This document shows positions 45,778 through 45,873 of a stretch of 45,873 bases of DNA, one piece after another (the first letter of the stretch is position 1; each line of letters opens with the position of its first letter). The notes beneath the pieces were generated by a model. The model did no database searches. It was not told where the DNA came from and worked only from the letters and a program-made list of their open reading frames with translations. Source of the DNA: Oscillatoriaceae cyanobacterium M33_DOE_052 (GTDB lineage: Bacteria; Cyanobacteriota; Cyanobacteriia; Cyanobacteriales; Laspinemataceae); contig DVDU01000179.1 of NCBI GenBank assembly GCA_015296065.1, positions 1 through 45,873 on the forward strand, written 5' to 3'. Position numbers and translations under genes: made by a program.

Positions 45778-45873
45778 TGGGACGGGGAGACGGGGAGACG
45801 CGGTTCGGCTTCGCCCTTCGACTTCGCTCAGGGCAAGCTCACCGACCGGGGGGAGGGGGAGACTGGGAGACGG
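45778..45873. repeat. CCCCGTCT-type repeat (inverse of 11661-11856)
   Basis: GGGGAGACGGGGAGACGC (about 45782) and the block CGGTTCGGCTTCG... GCTCACCGACCGG are the reverse complement of the composite repeat at 11799-11834. A 22-bp insertion (CCTTCGACTTCGCTCAGGGC) interrupts it. It runs to the end of the window; 45644-45777 shows no gene. Confidence 0.85.

Overview
The window is chromosomal DNA from a cyanobacterium. It carries the phytoene synthase and cyanobacterial-type phytoene desaturase genes (crtB, crtP), the photosystem II assembly lipoprotein gene psb27, the RuBisCO regulator gene rbcR and a cyanobacterial clpS. HIP1-type GCGATCGC sites are frequent. Intergenic DNA is full of the heptanucleotide and palindromic repeats typical of large filamentous genomes. 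A filamentous Oscillatoriales-like host is my inference from this content; no rRNA gene is present to prove it.

Layout. 0-8 kb: the 3' end of a CHAT (caspase-like) protease gene faces four minus-strand genes. These are two tandem methyl-accepting chemotaxis proteins followed by two tandem pentapeptide-repeat/FHA fusion proteins, so both pairs look like local duplications. 8-12 kb: an exported family-10-like glycosyl hydrolase, psb27, and a truncated TPR protein. 12-17.2 kb: two adjacent plus-strand AAA/STAND-like ATPase genes, the second ending in 14 WD40 repeats. 17.3-21.3 kb: clpS, a DUF2103 gene, rbcR, and a zinc-ribbon serine/threonine kinase with a membrane tail. 21.3-33.4 kb: two very large minus-strand secreted proteins. 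One joins a two-partner-secretion (filamentous haemagglutinin) domain to a CHAT protease; the other runs DUF4347, SBBP repeats, Ig/cadherin-like modules, Calx-beta modules and RTX. 34-40.5 kb: a PstS-like binding protein, a large PAS/GAF histidine kinase with a candidate bilin-binding GAF domain, and a translationally coupled DALR-domain gene. 40.7-45.6 kb: a HAD phosphatase, an EAL-domain protein, and crtP-crtB.

How it fits together. Sensing and signalling genes dominate: MCPs, FHA, Ser/Thr kinase, histidine kinase, EAL and STAND ATPases. They sit beside large cell-surface or exported proteins and CHAT proteases, with photosynthesis housekeeping genes between. The kinase and the FHA proteins could be linked by phospho-Thr recognition, but nothing in the sequence proves it.

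The most unusual features are: the PRP-FHA architecture; the exported haemagglutinin-CHAT fusion; the GAF domain with two cysteines spaced as in DXCF cyanobacteriochromes; matched coiled-coil insertions in one MCP; dispersed repeats that sit in protein linkers or supply stop codons; two MITE-like palindromic elements; and a cluster of hairpin repeats upstream of the PstS-like gene. All identifications come from reading motifs by eye; no database search was run.
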